Below, piece after piece: positions 61,314 through 61,595 of a DNA stretch of 61,595 nt (positions within the stretch are counted from its first letter, which is position 1; each line of letters begins with the position of its first letter). The position numbers and the translations under genes were made by a program. Under the pieces are notes generated by a model that saw nothing but the letters and a program-made list of their open reading frames with translations, was not told the DNA's origin and did no database searches. Source of the stretch: Halicephalobus mephisto (lineage: Eukaryota; Nematoda; Chromadorea; Rhabditida; Panagrolaimidae); contig SWDT01000363.1 in NCBI GenBank assembly GCA_009193035.1, forward strand, positions 1 to 61,595, in the 5' to 3' direction.

Positions 61314-61595
61314 TTTAATAATTTCTTGCAGCTGGCGAGATTTAGAACTGCGAAAACCAATTTTTAAAAAAAGTAATATAAGAATCAAAAAATTGATTTT
61401 TCTTTGCGAGTCTGAGACTGATGAAAGAAATGTCGACCAATACAGCTTAAATCGATAAGACAACTAGAAGACCAGTCATCAAAAGCAAATAGAACATAAG
61501 GTTTCCAAGGAAAAAGGTTTTAAGAGCTCTCATTTACAATAGCAACAGTATTTTATAAAATAATAACGAACATTGCGAAATCGAAAACTTGATCG

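Larger units (their letters stand above)
56400..61595 (-). repeat. Right arm of giant inverted repeat, truncated by the window end
   Basis: Reverse complement of the left arm. Clear matches run from the window end inward to about 56565 (tactgtagcagggaaaaaga against the left-arm ctcctgctacagtactt). The arm is still matching at base 61595, so the repeat continues outside the window. Confidence 0.92.

Overview
The window looks like nuclear DNA of a rhabditid nematode, most likely a Caenorhabditis species. The reasons are many spliced genes with very short introns (about 41-48 bp, consensus gtaag...tttcag), AT-rich spacers, likely spliced-leader acceptor sites just 5' of some start codons, and nematode-typical families: an EGAS-type EGF plus DEG/ENaC protein, a supplementary nuclear receptor, an ET-module protein, a PAN-ZP cuticle-type protein and HLH-30. 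All gene models were spliced by eye. Names rest on recognised domains, not on database searches.

Layout. On the minus strand from 0 to 14.6 kb lie an EGAS-like protein (151-3561), a PIM-family kinase (5313-7220, 5' end open), a GT49 glycosyltransferase (7903-9300), a BMP/TGF-beta ligand (9900-11801) and histidyl-tRNA synthetase (12834-14567). After 2.6 kb without visible genes come a two-finger C2H2 protein (17221-18176, +), a repeat block with a decayed Tc1/mariner transposase (18.5-20.2 kb), a small Pro/Tyr plus Cys-tail protein (20797-21092, -) and hlh-30 (22691-28375, +), whose 2.7-kb first intron holds a fold-back element. Next are a MAM-like secreted protein (29474-33004, +), a TIM14/PAM18 J-protein (33099-33564, -) that shares a 142-bp divergent promoter with tubulin cofactor E (33707-35929, +), a tiny secreted Gly/Arg-rich peptide gene nested in a TBCE intron, and ARF6 (36275-36982, +).

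The most informative single gene is a PAN-PAN-PAN-ZP protein (37425-42387, +). Its 2,983-bp intron contains a complete nuclear hormone receptor gene on the opposite strand (39057-40903). The nine joined exons sum to exactly 560 codons. An SLC4 bicarbonate transporter (42568-45732, -), a Tyr/Asn-rich secreted peptide (46107-46460, -) and an ET-module protein (46871-47791, -) follow.

From 48.4 kb to the window end the sequence is a giant imperfect palindrome: an arm of about 5 kb (48402 to about 53.6 kb), a spacer of about 2.9 kb without recognisable genes, and the mirror arm up to base 61595, where it is cut by the window edge. Each arm carries three small PPPY-plus-Cys-tail genes, paralogous to the gene at 20.8 kb. 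Equivalent genes differ by point changes and indels, including a 1-bp deletion that breaks one mirror copy. The structure is either a real inverted duplication of a small gene cluster or two haplotypes joined tail to tail during assembly.
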